A program made the position numbers and the translations under genes. This document shows, in pieces, positions 63,953-64,000 of a stretch of 64,000 nt of DNA. The number at the start of each line of letters is the position of its first letter. Position 1 is the first letter of the stretch. The notes under the pieces were generated by a model. It made no database searches. It had not been told where the DNA came from and saw only the letters and a list, made by a program, of their open reading frames with translations. The DNA is from Candidatus Contubernalis alkalaceticus (lineage in GTDB: Bacteria > Bacillota > Dethiobacteria > SKNC01), in NCBI RefSeq assembly GCF_022558445.1, contig NZ_CP054699.1, forward strand, positions 3,426,001 through 3,490,000, given 5' to 3'.

Positions 63953-64000
63953 TTTTCTTTCCCAGGCTTTTCCCTAAGATTGCGACAGCATATGAGCCTT

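Noticed and set aside
63848-64000. End of an upstream gene at the right edge
   Set aside because: A short open stretch ending in TAG near 63974-63976 exists on the minus strand, but too little sequence is available to call a gene.

Overview
The window is a chromosomal segment of a spore-forming, Gram-positive-type Firmicute, most likely a deep-branching member of the Clostridia. The clues are spoIID, spoIIQ-like, spoIIID and mbl in their usual order, an atp operon next to murA, a ywlE-rpiB-glyA-comEB run, LytR-CpsA-Psr wall ligases and purine-rich Shine-Dalgarno sites. The c subunit of the ATP synthase carries the full sodium-ligand signature, so a sodium-bioenergetic (possibly alkaliphilic or acetogenic/syntrophic) lifestyle is inferred. 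No species can be named from the sequence alone.

Layout. All genes run on the minus strand except two at 40932-44063. Read in the direction of transcription (right to left): (1) 63.8-59.2 kb, housekeeping genes ywlE, rpiB, glyA, comEB and a YbhN-type membrane protein; (2) 59.4-52.1 kb, the F-type ATP synthase operon atpZ-like, atpI, atpBEFHAGDC, ended by a strong terminator; (3) 51.6-46.7 kb, murA and the sporulation/cell-shape block spoIID, spoIIQ-like, spoIIID, mbl; (4) 46.2-38.4 kb, cell-wall genes: a PHP phosphoesterase, two LCP ligases and a plus-strand pair encoding an exported beta-rich protein and a glucosaminidase; (5) 38.1-0 kb, a very large surface-polysaccharide locus.

The polysaccharide locus holds a GT-C/UbiA/HAD cassette (38.1-35.1 kb), an MBOAT/SGNH acylation pair, a Wzz-like protein and a Wzm/Wzt ABC exporter, several glycosyltransferases, and nucleotide-sugar pathways. 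The sugars are GDP-mannose to GDP-L-fucose (phosphohexomutase, manC, gmd, fcl), a CDP-6-deoxyhexose (rfbF, rfbG, epimerase-like, reductase), part of the UDP-2,3-diacetamido-uronic acid route (wbpB/D/E-like) and UDP-L-FucNAc (fnlA/B/C). A Wzy/ligase-like protein, an AsnB-type amidotransferase, an initiating phosphoglycosyl transferase and an ATP-grasp/HAD pair complete it. The likely product is a complex, amidated, acylated heteropolysaccharide, exported by the ABC transporter and attached to peptidoglycan by the LCP proteins.

Non-coding structure is unusually rich. Three islands of simple GTTGG-type repeats each begin at the stop codon of a polysaccharide gene, and two contain a 61-base module bounded by GGGGTCAGACCCC palindromes. 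A separate double-hairpin element occurs three times (1.35, 46.4 and 51.6 kb). Several palindromes lie in leader regions (murA, atpE, ywlE). No tRNA, rRNA, CRISPR array, complete insertion sequence or phage gene was seen.
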